From contig JABSTR010000974.1 in NCBI GenBank assembly GCA_013339765.2, positions 496,001-560,000 on the forward strand: DNA of 64,000 nt, given 5' to 3'. Source of the DNA: Haemaphysalis longicornis. Its lineage: Eukaryota > Arthropoda > Arachnida > Ixodida > Ixodidae. The notes below the pieces were generated by a model. It searched no databases. It was not told the origin of the DNA and saw only the letters and a list, made by a program, of their open reading frames with translations. Positions 11,061-22,004 of the stretch are shown here, one piece after another. Positions within the stretch are counted from its first letter, which is position 1; every line of letters starts with the position of its first letter. The position numbers and the translations under genes are program-made.

Positions 11061-12374
11061 CAAACGGCGGCGAAGGGAAGCGAGACATAAGCGAACCTCC
11101 AAACAAAATAGCTCGAGCTCGAGCTGTTGTCCCCAACAGGCAGCGAATGAGTAGTGGTCGCCATTTTGAACTGAATTCCGAAACTCGCTGAAGCTCGCCC
11201 GGTTGAACGGAATTCAGCAAACATCTACAGCAATCGTTATCTACTGCAGTTGAGAGAATGCAATCTACTCCAATCTACTGCAAGTAAGAGAGGAGGGACG
11301 GGCAGAGCAGAGACTTTTACAATGTAGGGGAGGCGCAAGTGCGTGGTTTTTCGCCGACACTTGCCTCGAAGAAAGCACACGCGGGGCCAATTTTAAAGCG
11401 AAGCTTTTATACGGCTAAACAAAAGGAAACTCCGGCGACTCGGTGTGCGCAGAACGCTCATCGGTCCCAACCCCACGCACGTTACATTCATCTCGTAAAT
11501 TTCTGAAATTGTATCGACTTGGAGAAATACAAGTCCGATAAACTACCTAATATCACTTTGCTTTTTATAATTGCTGTTGCAGATCTTATGCGTGTCTCTA
11601 CTCAATGAAGCGTCATTGCATGGTTTCTGTTTCACGATTTGTTTTTGCTCGTCTGTGTCGTGTTTTAGGACGTTCTAATACCTGCTCAACCGCATTTTGC
11701 GTTTTCAGTTAAACTTACCTTATTTACCGATGTCCAGCGTCAGTTCTCAATTTCGGGACCTCTTTTGTTTCTGTACTCGTTTATGTGATCCGAAAAGGGA
11801 GGAAATAAACTTCAAAACTATTACTTGAAAAAAAAAAAAACAGAACTTGCGAGGCAATAATTCGATTACAGTGAACGAAAGGTGTCACTTTGAAGATGTT
11901 ATGATATAGCGGGAAATGCGATCACCGACCCCTCAGGCCGAGCGGCTGCCACTGGCGGCGTCGAGTGTAGCGGCGGCGCGTAGGCGCCGAAACGGCGGAC
12001 AGCTAGCTGTCCGGCGCAGAGTGTTTGCCCCAAACACTCGAGGTGTCGTTAAGGGAGGGGAATGGGGACAGGAGTGGGCAGGCCGGTGAGATTGAGAGGG
12101 CGCCGGGTAAACTAATTATCCGAGGGACCAAGAGAAGAAGGGGGAGGAGGAGCGGAGAGGGGGCCGAAGTTCGATTGCGATGGCCTGTTTTTGCCGCAGG
12201 CCGTGTTGCGAGGCAGCTCGATGGGCTGGTGCAGGTATACGAGTGCCTTGGCTAACAGAATACCTCTGCAAAGGAAAAAGAACGGCACAGCTGTAAATAA
12301 GGCGCATAAACGGGAAAAACAAGCAAATTCTGGATCTAGGGCTTGTCAAGTTGCCTTAAGCAGCTTTTTAACAG
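11061..12374. other. Stretch with no recognisable gene
   Basis: No coding family, RNA gene or inverted-repeat element is recognised. A12-13 runs at about 11041 and 11827 are simple homopolymers. The 11930-12180 interval is GC-rich (GGCGGCGCG, GGGGAGGAGG) but carries no supported gene. Confidence 0.4.
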
Positions 12375-12795
12375 GGAAGTGTTTTATTCCCGGATGCACG
12401 AACATTTCGCTGACGTCATATCCGTCACGGAAGTGACGCCAGTACAACGAAGCAGGTGGCCTGTAAAGGGTACACCTCTGCACACGGGGTCTTCTTGCGG
12501 GGAAGAAACCTTTAGTACTAAAGAGTACGTTTTACTTAGGGTTGTTCGTTCTCGGGTTTTATATTTTGACACGAAAGTGTTTTATGCCGGTATACACCAA
12601 GATTTCGCTAACGCCACGGAAATGGCACTAGTATACCTTTGCCGAAGTGACCCGCCAGCAGGACGTCGCTCACCAAGCACACCTACAAGATAGCCGCCGA
12701 CCCGCACGTCATGCTCTGCTGCGGATTTTGCTGCACATTTGACTTGCGTGTTTTACTGATTCCTATGACAGAGGAATCAACCACAGTTTTTTACT
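12375..12795 (+). repeat. Copy of the ~190-bp CRE-like module family (plus strand)
   Basis: The first module starts at about 12377 (AAGTGTTTTATTCCCGG) and contains TGACGTCATATCCGTCACGG at 12411-12430. The linker carries TTTAGTACTAAAGAGTAC. The second module starts at about 12570 (ACGAAAGTGTTTTATGCC) but has lost part of its CRE-like core. The copy ends with GACCCGCCAGCAGGACGTCG, CACCAAGCACACC and GAGGAATCAACCACAG. Its layout matches the other copies. Confidence 0.8.
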
Positions 12796-13335
12796 GACAA
12801 ATCCACCATAAAATCGGGTGTATTTTATGGAAATCAAGCAATTTCAAAGTTAATTTGCAAGCAAGAAATACAGCTTTCCTTGATTATTCAAAGATTGTTG
12901 CGCACACTTCGCAAAAATGCGAATATTAATTTAGCCAGAGGAACATCAACATTATCGTTCCCGTATATAAAGTATTCGTTTACCTTCGGTAACTCTTCAG
13001 GGTGTCTGTTGAAAGCGCTTTATTATTATGAATACGAGACGGGTCCTGATAGGATATTGAAGCGACAAAACTCGACAATTATTCCGTTCAGGCGCTCAGT
13101 TCACCTTAGTCGTCGCTGCGCCTACAATGCTTTTCTGGCCTTATAGGCGCACTGCATTCCCACCCCGGTAAACGAACAACTGGAGAGGCCCAAAGGAAGT
13201 AGTGCCCCAATATCAGAAACCACCAGCATTGGAGCAGCAAGAACTTAAGTTATGGTCGTTGTTGTAGTTGCTCAAATCCTTTCGAAAACCTTTCGAAAGA
13301 TTTTGCTCAACTTCGTTCGAAAACCTTTCGGCCGG
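12796..13335. other. Stretch with no recognisable gene
   Basis: No supported feature. A small imperfect repeat around TTTCGAAAACCTTTCG occurs twice at 13279-13330. Confidence 0.4.
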
Positions 13336-13438
13336 TACAAAAAAAAACGCCGCTGTACAAACAAACAAACAAAAAAACAAAAAACAAAAAACAAACAAAC
13401 AAACAAACAAATAAATAAATAAATGAATGAATGAATGA
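13336..13438 (-). repeat. 3' tail of a minus-strand LINE: (TTTG/TTTA/TTCA)n
   Basis: On the minus strand the LINE ends with the polyadenylation-like AATAAAG, then (TTCA)n, (TTTA)n and (TTTG)n at 13371-13438. Repetitive short-unit tails at the 3' end are common in non-LTR elements and mark the priming end of reverse transcription. Confidence 0.65.
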
Positions 13439-14290
13439 AACTTTATTGGCACAAGGATGGCGACTCGGCCTATGTGGGGGCGGGTGGGGAGGGTGGTGTC
13501 AGTTCGGGAAAACTACATTCTCAGATGAACGCCAGTAGCCAGAGCGAAGTCCCACAAGGAGTCAAACACCTTCTTGGCTGTGGCTGCGGGTGGGTAGAGC
13601 CAGTCCGTCAAACACGTAATGCTGCTGTGTTTGCAAGACGTGCGCTCTGCGTGCAGACCCGGACACGTCCAAAGGAGATGTTCAATGGTCGGTGTGGCTC
13701 CTAAAGAGCACGTGACGCACGTGGGTGGTGTCATGGCCGGCGGAGGTGAATTGCTTGCCGTAGCGCCGGGGAGAATGGGTGGTCGCCCTTTTTTTGGTAT
13801 GTAAGAACGCCACTTGAAAAGGATGTCCTCTGTAAGCGCCGCCCTAGCACGAGCCTTGTGGATCAGAACCTGAAGGCCACGTGGCAGTCCTGTAGGTAGC
13901 GGGTAGTCATTGGCAGGGATGTGGCTGCGGAGTCGAGCTCTAGCACATCGCTGGTAGGTGGCACGGGCTTCAAAGGGGTCCAAGTTGGGGTCGTGATGAG
14001 GCAAAACTGGGTGGGAGCGGGTGGAAAGAACATCGCTCGCCAGGGCGCGCGCGGCCTCCTTGGTGGAGTTAACGCAGTGCCCTGGCACCCAGTCTACCCG
14101 AATTTGTAGTCCTGTTGTACAATGTAGCCTTCGGGCAAGCTTCTTGATGGACGCACAGATAGAATTCTGATAAGGCAGCCGGCGCAATGCGCGGAATGCC
14201 TCCTGGCTGGCTGTGAAAGTAAACACAAACTTGTGTAGTGGCTGGAATAACGGTGGGCACGGCGACTAACGATTACTCGGAATTAGCAGC
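13433..14290 (-). pseudogene. RNase H-bearing non-LTR retrotransposon, 5'-truncated 3' end
   Basis: An open frame of about 240 residues (13513-14226, continuing a little upstream) covers the C-terminal part of a LINE polyprotein. It has an RNase H segment with a FTxSQEAFRAL strand, the IRVDWVPGHC motif and an AARALA helix. A C-terminal zinc-knuckle-like CVTCSLGATPTIEHLLWTC (C-x2-C...H-x4-C type) follows. The usual Asp of TDSQ is Ala and GNEAADAL has drifted, so RNase H activity is unlikely. Reverse transcriptase and endonuclease are missing: the copy is a typical 5'-truncated dead insertion. Its family belongs to the RNase H-containing LINEs (I, R1 or Loa-like), and the exact clade cannot be set by eye. 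Confidence 0.8.
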
Positions 14291-14705
14291 ATTTCTGTGG
14301 GTGCTTCGGAGAGAAAACGATCTGGTGTCTGCCTCCAGTTATAGTAGCGAGTTCCAGGCTTGACCATCTGTGGCAACCTGCTGCAGGCTGTTCAGAGATC
14401 TCTGGGCGCTTTTTGTTTGTAACAATCGTTTACATTGGACTTTATGAGATATAGAGTTAATATGAGAATATGAGGTAATATGAGGTGTAACTTGCGTCTT
14501 AGAAAGCGCTTCAGCCGCGGGCGTGTCGTTGGGCCACTTGTCGCTACTCCTCAATACTGGCTTGCTGAAATATTTGCGTCCACAGTGAGGGCAAAGTTAG
14601 GCGACTTCTGGGAAATCGGTACTCGCACGTTAGGGCCGTGGGTGCTTCGAAGAGGCTCGAGGAGAACTATATATATCCGCTTCGCATCACTCCTCCACAA
14701 TATGT
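14291..14705. other. Stretch with no recognisable gene
   Basis: No family motifs. It could be diverged 5' LINE sequence or host DNA. Confidence 0.4.
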
Positions 14706-14709
14706 AAAA

Positions 14710-14808
<99 letters not shown>

Positions 14809-14809
14809 A
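14706..14809. repeat. (TAAA)n microsatellite
   Basis: About 26 tetranucleotide copies with no interruptions. The minus-strand frame of repeating Leu-Phe-Ile-Tyr is a translation of it. Confidence 0.95.
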
Positions 14810-14879
14810 CGCGTTTGACTTCACGCGCGCATTGAACCCATGTCGCCACCTTCAGTACATAGAGTTTCATACTAATATG

Positions 14880-15127
14880 GCGTTGTGCTGCTGAGCACGC
14901 AGTCGCGGGTTCGATTCCCGGCCGCGGCGGCCGCTGTCAGGGTCCACTGTCAGGGTCAGGAGGAGTGGGACTCCGTTCTGCGTAGCCGCGCTGTAGACAA
15001 GCAAATCCTGGCAGTCCGGCGTGCCCGCGACCGGACCGGTGGGCTAGACCTGCCGCTCTCGACGTGGGAGTAGCCGGGTGCGAGACGAGCTCGCGTCATC
15101 GCCGGACCCCCAATAAAGTTCTTTTAC
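14880..15127 (+). mobile_element. SINE-like unit with tRNA-type head and AATAAA-containing tail
   Basis: The head GCGTTGTGCTGCTGAGCACG, the B box GGTTCGATTCC at 14910-14920 and the CGGCCGCGGCGGCCGC stem match the Ruka-like SINE head. The body then departs completely (GGGTCCACTGTCAGGG, GGGCTAGACCTGCCGCTCTCG) and ends CCCCCAATAAAGTTCTTTT. This looks like a different SINE family or a chimera of a SINE head and a LINE 3' end. No target duplication was found. Confidence 0.6.
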
Positions 15128-17130
15128 TCACTCACATGCACGTGACGCCAGAGGGAGGTAAGCGGGAGTGGGAAGGGCGCGAAGGAAGAGAGGATTGTGA
15201 GGGGATTGAACTCTACGACAAAAAAAAAAAACCGACTGTGGAGAGCTTCTTCGAAAAAGAGCGGTGAAGAGCAAAATGAAATAAAGCAAACAAACCTGAA
15301 AAGTAGTTTTTCTTGTTGCTATTCCTTCCTTCCTAACACATGGCCACTTGGGGGATGGGCCCGGAATTTGGACCTTTGAGGAACTAACGTGCCCGGTTCG
15401 CAAAATTCGTAACACTGTGGATTCGAGCAATAACGGTTGTAGAATAGTGCGTGCAGCGTGAAGCCTGAACGTGATGTCACGGGAGTAGGACAGGTGCGCA
15501 CCACCCTCGCAGAACGCCGATTCTAGGGAGGCTGTGGCGTGTTCCAGTCTGCTTGCACACTAAGACAGACAAATGAAAGAGAAGAAACTGACGCAAACAC
15601 AAAAAAAGCCGTTTAAAGTAATCCGTGCCAAAAGAAAAAAAAAACGAAAGCGAGGAAAAAGGCGCAAGTACAATAAATGAAAAAAGAAGTTGCTAATACG
15701 TCTCACCAGGGTTTCGCCTTCAAGGCACGTAAGCAGACTGGACCGCGCCGAGGAAATTGTGTGTCGAAAATCGGAGAGTTTCCATACAACTGTTTTGTAT
15801 GTGGCGCGCTTTCATCACCCGCTTTCGTTTTTTTTTTTTTTTTTTTTTTTGCCAGTCGGCCATAGTCACAAGATTGCACTGTGTGCCACCAACGGCAGAA
15901 ACTACTTCTTAGGACGAAAAATTCCAAGCAAAAAGATCATACCAACGCATGAAATAAAAAATAAAATGGACTTTGTAGTGAAATACAGATTAATCAAGTA
16001 AAAGTACAATAAAATGAAGTAATTGAATTGGCGTGCCCCCAGTAGCCACCAGTACGGCAGGGGAGCGAGAGAAAGCACTGAAAGATGCGCCACGCCCTAG
16101 TGGCGCATCCTTGGTGCGCGCTGCCCTGGACCGATTACGTCACCTGAATAATCAGCAAGTAGCATGAATCGCATTTTTGATGCGTTTTAACCCTGCCCCG
16201 AAATATTATCATGAGCTTATTATTATTATCACCACAGCTCCGCCTTGCCCGAGTTTCGCTCAAACTCGGGGCTTCTGGAATAGCAGCGCAGGTTTAGAAG
16301 ACGTAATATTACGTGCCTGGCAGGAGACATTTTATTTGAAGCGTGCAACTGTGACAATTTTGCTTCATCAACTTGCTTACCAGCTCCTGCTGGAAAAGAA
16401 AAAAAAACTAAAGCGGGGTACATTAAAAGTGTTTGCGATTCCAGGGGCGTTGGCATTCATAATTCTAGGCGTGACGGTCTAATTGCAACGGCAGAAAAGT
16501 GTGCAACAGCTGACTAACGTATACGCCATTGCGCCAAAAATGGCAAGAATGAGTGCCCCAAAATTCGCTCACGTGGTTTTGGTGGATTGCTTTTTTGTTG
16601 GATTGAGTTAAATTTCCGGAGGACTTCGGGTCCACGGCAATGCTGCTGGCCGCTTTAAACTCTTTTCGGTTTAGAACCCTATTGTAACGCGCGCAAATAT
16701 TTTAAGGCTACGTTTAGGCAAGAAAAGGGGGTGCGTTAAAACTCGTGAAAATGCGGTAATCTCGCGTCGTAAAATAGAACCACTAACAACCTTTCAGAGA
16801 AATTCCTAAGCGCCTCGGTGTGTAACGATTCGCGCCGGCTCAAAAGGTGGGTGGTACAGTGGATTGCTAGCTACGCGAGGGTCCGCATTCCACATTCACC
16901 ACCATGCGACCGCCGTCCGGTTCTTTTACCCGCAAGCACCGTCAAGAAGCGCTATCCTGTCCGGCCCGTTTTATTCTGCCGCCAATCGATCCCTTCCGAC
17001 TATCGCTAAACGCTTCCAGCAATTGGAACTACGTGCTTCGAAACCGCTGTCGAGTGCAGCCGATTTTCTTCTACTTGACTTTTAACGTAACCGTACGCAC
17101 TACGCAGAGAAAGAATTGTTGTCCTTATTT
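15128..17130. other. Stretch with no recognisable gene
   Basis: Contains a T22 run near 15829-15850 and a small hairpin CCGAGTTTCGCTCAAACTCGG at 16248-16268. I see no coding family or element boundaries. The frames near 16818-17233 are short and overlapping. Confidence 0.4.
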
Positions 17131-17345
17131 TTGTGCAGTGAAACCTGGATACGGCGAAGTAGACGAAAATTCGCAATTTTTCGCTACATGCAGGTTTTCG
17201 TTGCACGAAGGTTCCGAGTTAAGGCTCGCGTGAACGAAGCAAGAACGAAACCAGAATGCTGGAGACCAGTAAATGTGAACTCACCCTTCAAGGATTTATT
17301 TCTCAGTGAAACAGATTTTCCGCCTGCTGCTTTCCCGCAAACTTA

Positions 17346-17828
17346 GGCTGCGTTCCAATTCGCGGACAGCTTGGTAGACAGCCTACGAAGCAGTCTAACT
17401 AGACGTCTAAAGGAATAAAATTGGAACGCCGCCGCGGTCGCAAACACAACACCAGCGCAGACAACAGCGTCGTAGCAGACATGTTGATATGCGCAAGCCG
17501 CACGTTTCGTAACTCATATTACCGTTGTTATTACAAACGTTGCGTAATATAAAAATTAAACAGTCATATTTATCACTAGTAAATTATGCTAAATATTTCA
17601 ATAAAAGAACAAGCGCTTTTGTTTTAACATTAATAAGCAAAAGGTGGCGCTGGCGTCACTTATTAGTGTAGACAGGAAGGTATACCCTGCAGCGTCGCTG
17701 ACTTCGATGCTGTCTCCTCGAAGCAGTCTTCGTTGACTGTTTCGTTCGAATTGGAACGGGGCTTAACATGGCGGCCTGTCCGCGAAGACGGCAACGAAGC
17801 TGTCTAAACGGTAAATTGGAACGCACCC
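17346..17828. mobile_element. Harbinger-like MITE with TTA target duplication
   Basis: The left terminus GGCTGCGTTCCAATT and the right terminus AATTGGAACGCACCC are inverted repeats with one mismatch. Both are flanked by TTA (17343-17345 and 17829-17831), which fits the 3-bp TWA duplications of PIF/Harbinger elements. The subterminal region repeats ATTGGAACG internally, and GACAGCTTGG and CGGACAG motifs occur near both ends. There is no transposase. It was inserted into the pogo-like element and so is younger than it. Confidence 0.75.
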
Positions 17829-18024
17829 TTAGTCACTACACGCCACTCCAAAGAAGCAGGCTTGATCACTTTGCCCCCGTATTCAAAAACGTAAAATAAG
17901 TGTCACTGTTGCCTTTTGACACTTTTCGGTGCCTTAACCCGTTTCAAGGACCAAAATAGGGCTGAAATTGCGCCTTTTCGCGAACTCGACGCTCTTTGCC
18001 GCACTCAAAATTGTGGAGAGGGTG

Positions 18025-18144
18025 CTAACTGGGATACTCTACCTGGTGGTGACGTTCTTCTTTCTCGCCGGCGGAGACGGCATTTAAAATAGACAACTTC
18101 TCTTGAAAAGTCAGAACCTTTCGTTCTGTGGCAGCAGAACGCAT
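18025..18144 (-). pseudogene. Fragment of pogo/Tigger transposase (CENP-B-type N-terminal HTH)
   Basis: The minus-strand frame beginning ATG at 18144 encodes a basic start followed by RKVLTFQEKLSILNAVSAGE. This has the form of the first helices of the CENP-B N-terminal DNA-binding domain (K-x-LT-x-x-EKL-x-I-x-A-V-x-x-G) that pogo-family transposases use to bind their ends. The frame breaks down after the second helix and stops at about 18025, with no second HTH and no DDE domain. It lies about 345 nt inside the right terminal repeat, where a transposase start would be expected. Identification is from motif shape alone. Confidence 0.65.
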
Positions 18145-18489
18145 TGCCGACGAACCGGCACCACCGACAGCAGTGAAGCTGCGCAATACGCCGACAGGCA
18201 GGCCTAGCACCTAACCGACGCAGCACTCACACTGGAAAGGCGTGGTTTACGGGAAAAGTTCGCTAAAGTAATGCATTTCTCCAGCCAACTTTTCCGAAAA
18301 AGTGCAAAAAACAATAGAGCTCATCAGCAGAGCGAATTCGTTAGATCGAGGTGAACCGTCGCAACGCCTTCGTTATACATAGAGGTCGCGAATACAGGGG
18401 TTTCGATGGGGTTGACAATGGGGAATTGAAAAACTTCGTAAAATCCAGGAATTCGTAACACAGAGTTTCGTTACATCCAGGTTTAACTG

Positions 18490-19535
18490 TGCAGCTTACG
18501 GGATAACCTGGAGTGCTTTCTCTAAGCGATTGTGCCTCCGTGCTTCTTCCTGGTGCCGTGTTGCCGTGCAGCACGTCGAGCAAAATGATCAACACACGGC
18601 AAAGTTCCACTGCATATAATTAACGCCCTTACAACCTAGCAAAAAAACAAAACAAAGGGAAACACCCTTTAAAGGGTATATACTTAGCGCCCTTTTGCAA
18701 AAACGAAAGAAAACACCCTTTTACAGGGTGTCTTGTTATTTACAACACTGCTTTTGCGGGAGGTGTAAGCGTGTTAATTATAGACGAAAGGGTGCCAGTC
18801 ATTTGCCCGTGCAGCTGCAGCAACCCCGTCCAGGGCGCGTTATGGCCGCAGAAATGTGCAACCCCGTATACCTCGACCCAACTTGCTCGTCGTCCCGTTT
18901 TTGCGAGGAAAAGAACGGGGCGATTCTTACCTGAGCTTGCGAGTCAGCGAAATAACTCACGGGGAGGACGGTTATTTGCGAGCAGACGACCAACGCGGTA
19001 GTCTGCGGGCTCAGCGACGTCGGCGTAGTTATTACCATACATGCCTCATAATATTTCCCTGCGTCTGCCTGCCACTCCCTTCGAGGAGGCCTCTGGTCCC
19101 GCTTCTTTCGCTTATCTCGTGACGTGTGTGCGCCGCCCCAAGGCGCATCCTTTTTCTCGAATCACAGCCGTGGTCATTTGTTGCACTCACTCGCGGATCG
19201 TCTGCTACGCAGGCCGGAGCCGCAAACGACCCACGACCCATTTCTGCCGCGGAGAGCCCTTCATCTCAAGCCGCCCGCTGTGCGTTCCCAGTGATATATC
19301 GCTGCTAAGACTTGGAGTACACGTTCTTTCTGCCTCCCTCACACCGTACCGCTTCACCCACCCCATCCCCTTCCTCGCCGCCATTTTTCTGTCGTCTGCT
19401 CGCTTGCGTCTATTCCCGCGCAAACTTTGTGCCCGAGCAACCATGTCCGCGGCAGCGCGCACCTAAAATAGTCACGGATGAAGTGTTTACTGATTAGCTC
19501 CTTGCGTTTGTCGCTACTTTTCGTTGAATTGCTTT
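18490..19535. other. Stretch with no recognisable gene
   Basis: Repeated ACCCTTT / AAAGGGT words at 18663-18730 form short palindromes, possibly the end of a decayed element. A 141-codon plus-strand frame at 19041-19466 is Arg/Pro/Ser-rich without motifs and overlaps a comparable minus-strand frame, so I do not call it. Confidence 0.4.
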
Positions 19536-19537
19536 TG

Positions 19538-19850
19538 TAGCGTGAGCTACACTGGCCGAGATTGAGCAGTTTCGCGTGGCTCCTGGAGAGCCGATCTGCG
19601 CATGCGCGAGGAGCAGTGACGTCTCACGGCGCACAGCTGGCGCGCCGGAGCCGCCGCCGCCGCCGCGACTGGATTGGATTGGATTAAATTGTATTAAATT
19701 GTATTAGTTTGTATTGGAAATCGTTTTAGCAGTAGTAAGTATGATAATCAGCTAATCCTAGACAACCAGGAAACCTAAGAATAACCAGCTGAACCTTAGC
19801 TCACGTTACGTATATCCTGGCATAGCCGAGCTAAGCCACTGCCAATTTTT
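19538..19850 (+). repeat. GGATT-rich dispersed repeat, complete-looking copy
   Basis: Head TGTAGCGTGAGCTACACTGG, GAGCAGTTTCGCGTGGCTCC and GCGCATGCGCGAGGAGCAG. Then a (GCC)n patch and a short GGATT/TGTATTAAAT array at 19672-19715. The shared tail ATCGTTTTAGCAGTAGTAAG through TATCCTGGCATAGCCGAG closes at about 19840. It is the cleanest of the copies at 8515, 19538 and 36582. No ORF is conserved. The family is unnamed here. Confidence 0.8.
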
Positions 19851-19917
19851 TACCTCGCCGCCAGCACTCCCGATTACAATTGCAGTGCTCCTTCACAATC
19901 ATCACACAGTCGTCAGT

Positions 19918-20125
19918 GCTGGAGCGGAATTCTTCGTTTTGCCCATTGCATGTCCGTTTCAAAGCGTCCATTTCGAGCGAGCCATGATTTGCTGAAAGCA
20001 GACGAAACAAATGTGACGCAACACATTCATTGGTCAGTGGTCTCGCAAGTGCGACTGCGTTACGACTGAAACTTACGCGAAGTGGACATTATCGAAACGG
20101 ACACAACTCACAATTCAGCCTCTGA
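19918..20125. mobile_element. Second, diverged copy of the 210-bp MITE
   Basis: Shares GGAGCGGAATTCTTCGTTTT, TTTTGCCCAT, CATTTCGAG, AAAGCAGAC, GTGACGCAA and CATTGGTCAG in order with 4808-5017. It ends in a weak inverted end (ACTCACAATTCAGCC). More diverged terminal repeats suggest it is older than the 4.8-kb copy. Confidence 0.65.
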
Positions 20126-20590
20126 TCTCGACGAACTCAATTACCTCCTGCAAACATAATCATAACCATCGCTTCGGTTCTCCCCCCGCCTGAATGAAAA
20201 ATGGCAGCGGCTTACTCAGATAACCCTGGGTATGCAAAGCGCAAGCTTGGTTTTAGCTGGTTAAGTCTTGGTTTCATTTGAGCAACCTTCGATTTGGCTG
20301 TAAGTATTAAACTATTCGCGCAAAGCCTGCTTTTGTCTACGGTTGTGGTCCCGCTTCCGGCGTGCTTGCTCTTCCCTCAGTCTCCGGCGCTAGATTAGCG
20401 GGCCCGGCATTCCGAACCCTTCTACGGTGAAGACGCTCGCCGGTCGATATCTGCGGGGTGGTAAGACGCCTCTTGCCGACGACGGCTGAAAGCCTCCCGC
20501 TCTCGCGCAAGGCTCCGAGAAGGCGGCCCAGTGTTGCTCTCATCCATGGCTAAGTTCGCACCGACTAGGCGAGCGCAGCGCTCCTCCTAA

Positions 20591-20741
20591 GGTACGTGCA
20601 CACTAGCGTCGAACTTGCCGTGCCGCCCTACGGACGGCCGCCAGCGGCGTCGCGCCGCGATGCGGGTAAAGGCTGCGGCGCGGCGCCGCTGGCGGCCTCT
20701 GGCAGTGCAGCACGGCAAGTTTGACGCTAGCGTGCAGGTAG
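20591..20741. repeat. Fold-back element, ~65-bp inverted arms, GC-rich
   Basis: The left arm (GTGCACACTAGCGTC, then AACTTGCCGTGC, then GGCCGCCAGCGGCG) is mirrored by the right arm (CGCCGCTGGCGGCC, GCACGGCAAGTTTGACGC, TAGCGTGCAGGT) around a spacer of about 15-20 nt. The pairing is long and nearly continuous. It is either a MITE or the footprint of one; no target duplication is evident. Confidence 0.75.
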
Positions 20742-22004
20742 CTTTAGCCAGCCGCGCCGCGAGTCGCTTGGTCCAGCGGCGACCCAAATGCGGTAGCCGC
20801 CTTAGCTGCGGAGAGCGCATGCGCCAACCCACGGCCGCCGTCAGCGGTTAGCGCATGCACCGGTGGCGGAGCTCGGTGCGGCGAGTCGCGTGATGCCCTG
20901 CCAAGGCTACGGCGCAGCCACAGTCAAATTGCTGGCCAAATTGCTGGCCACGGCGAAACTCGGCACGGCAAGGTTAGTAAAGCTTTGCTTTAAAAGATTG
21001 CCGCCGTCTCCCACTTCATTTCGCAATGTAGCGAAGGCTGTACTTCTTAGGAACCCACTGTTCGCGCTGCTGATAGATGATGGTCTCGTATCCTCTTGTG
21101 TGCGAAATAAATGATGAGTGGTCCGAAAAGCGCGACGTTATTGGCTTGAGTCGGCTGCATGCATCACGCTGAGATTTTAAGAGCCATTGCTTATACAGAA
21201 GACTGCTTTCTTACACACTGTTCTGGGGCATCCAGTATGCCGCAGTATCATTAATATTATTATACCATTATTATTATACCCTGCACGTTTGATGCGCCGG
21301 GTTGGACTGCAGTGAGGTAAGACCTGTTAACCAGTGCAGCAATTCATTCCATTATTATATGGGACCCTTCAAACTACGGAGACATAATATATTTGCCCTG
21401 GTCCAGGCACATCACCCTAGGCTCACGTGAAAGAGCTCGACTAAAGTGTTAGGCCAGGATGCTGGCCGCATAGAGCGCAGGAAAGCCGCTGCCCACCGGC
21501 CCCGTAGTAACCGAAAGGGCCACCGCCTTTGGTCAGGAGGCAGCAACAAATGCAGCAGAAGTGAAAACAAGCGAGGAGACACAACGAGCAAGCCGAGGGA
21601 GCAACGACGACGAGCCAGCTGCCGTGCTAACGGGGACGACGGCGCTAACGTCGTCCCCTCCATTAATAACGGCCCACTGTGGCCGCTGGTAGAGAAAGTG
21701 GAGCAGGTCGGCTGATGGGCCAGCGCCTCCTCGCGAGAGTGGCCCCACCGTTTCTGTTGATGGCGGCTCCCAAGTGCCGATACGACGTGCGTCACACACT
21801 TTTTGTGCGAAAAGGGGCGCACACAGGCACGGGACCCTGCGGGATAACGGGCCATCGCGTGAAGGAGTGCCGCCACAGAAAAGGACCAGGCAGGAAAGAC
21901 GTGTCAGGCGAAATCGGCCATTCCACGTTTACGGCCTCCTCTCGACCGTCGTCAAGGGCCAAACATGAGTGCGGAGAACGGCGCGTTTCCGCACCCGGTT
22001 TTAC
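20742..22004. other. Stretch with no recognisable gene
   Basis: No motif-bearing frame. The 154-codon minus frame (21412-21876) and the plus frame that enters the module at 22005 lack recognisable domains. Confidence 0.4.

Larger units (their letters stand above)
17136..18489 (-). mobile_element. pogo/Tigger-like DNA transposon remnant (minus strand)
   Basis: The left end CAGTGAAACCTGGATAC..CGAA (17136) and the right end, which reads on the minus strand CAGTTAAACCTGGATGTAACGA (up to 18489), are inverted terminal repeats of the CAGTT-type seen in pogo/Tigger elements. Between them, on the minus strand, is an N-terminal transposase fragment with a CENP-B-type helix-turn-helix start (18025-18144). 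The rest of the transposase is absent. A 483-bp MITE sits inside at 17346-17828, so the original spacing was shorter. The expected TA duplication is not clear (TG lies beside both ends). The element is non-autonomous. Confidence 0.65.

Noticed and set aside
14667..14870. Hydrophobic open frame that looks like a membrane protein
   Set aside because: The Leu-Phe-Ile-Tyr repeat is a translation of (TAAA)n.
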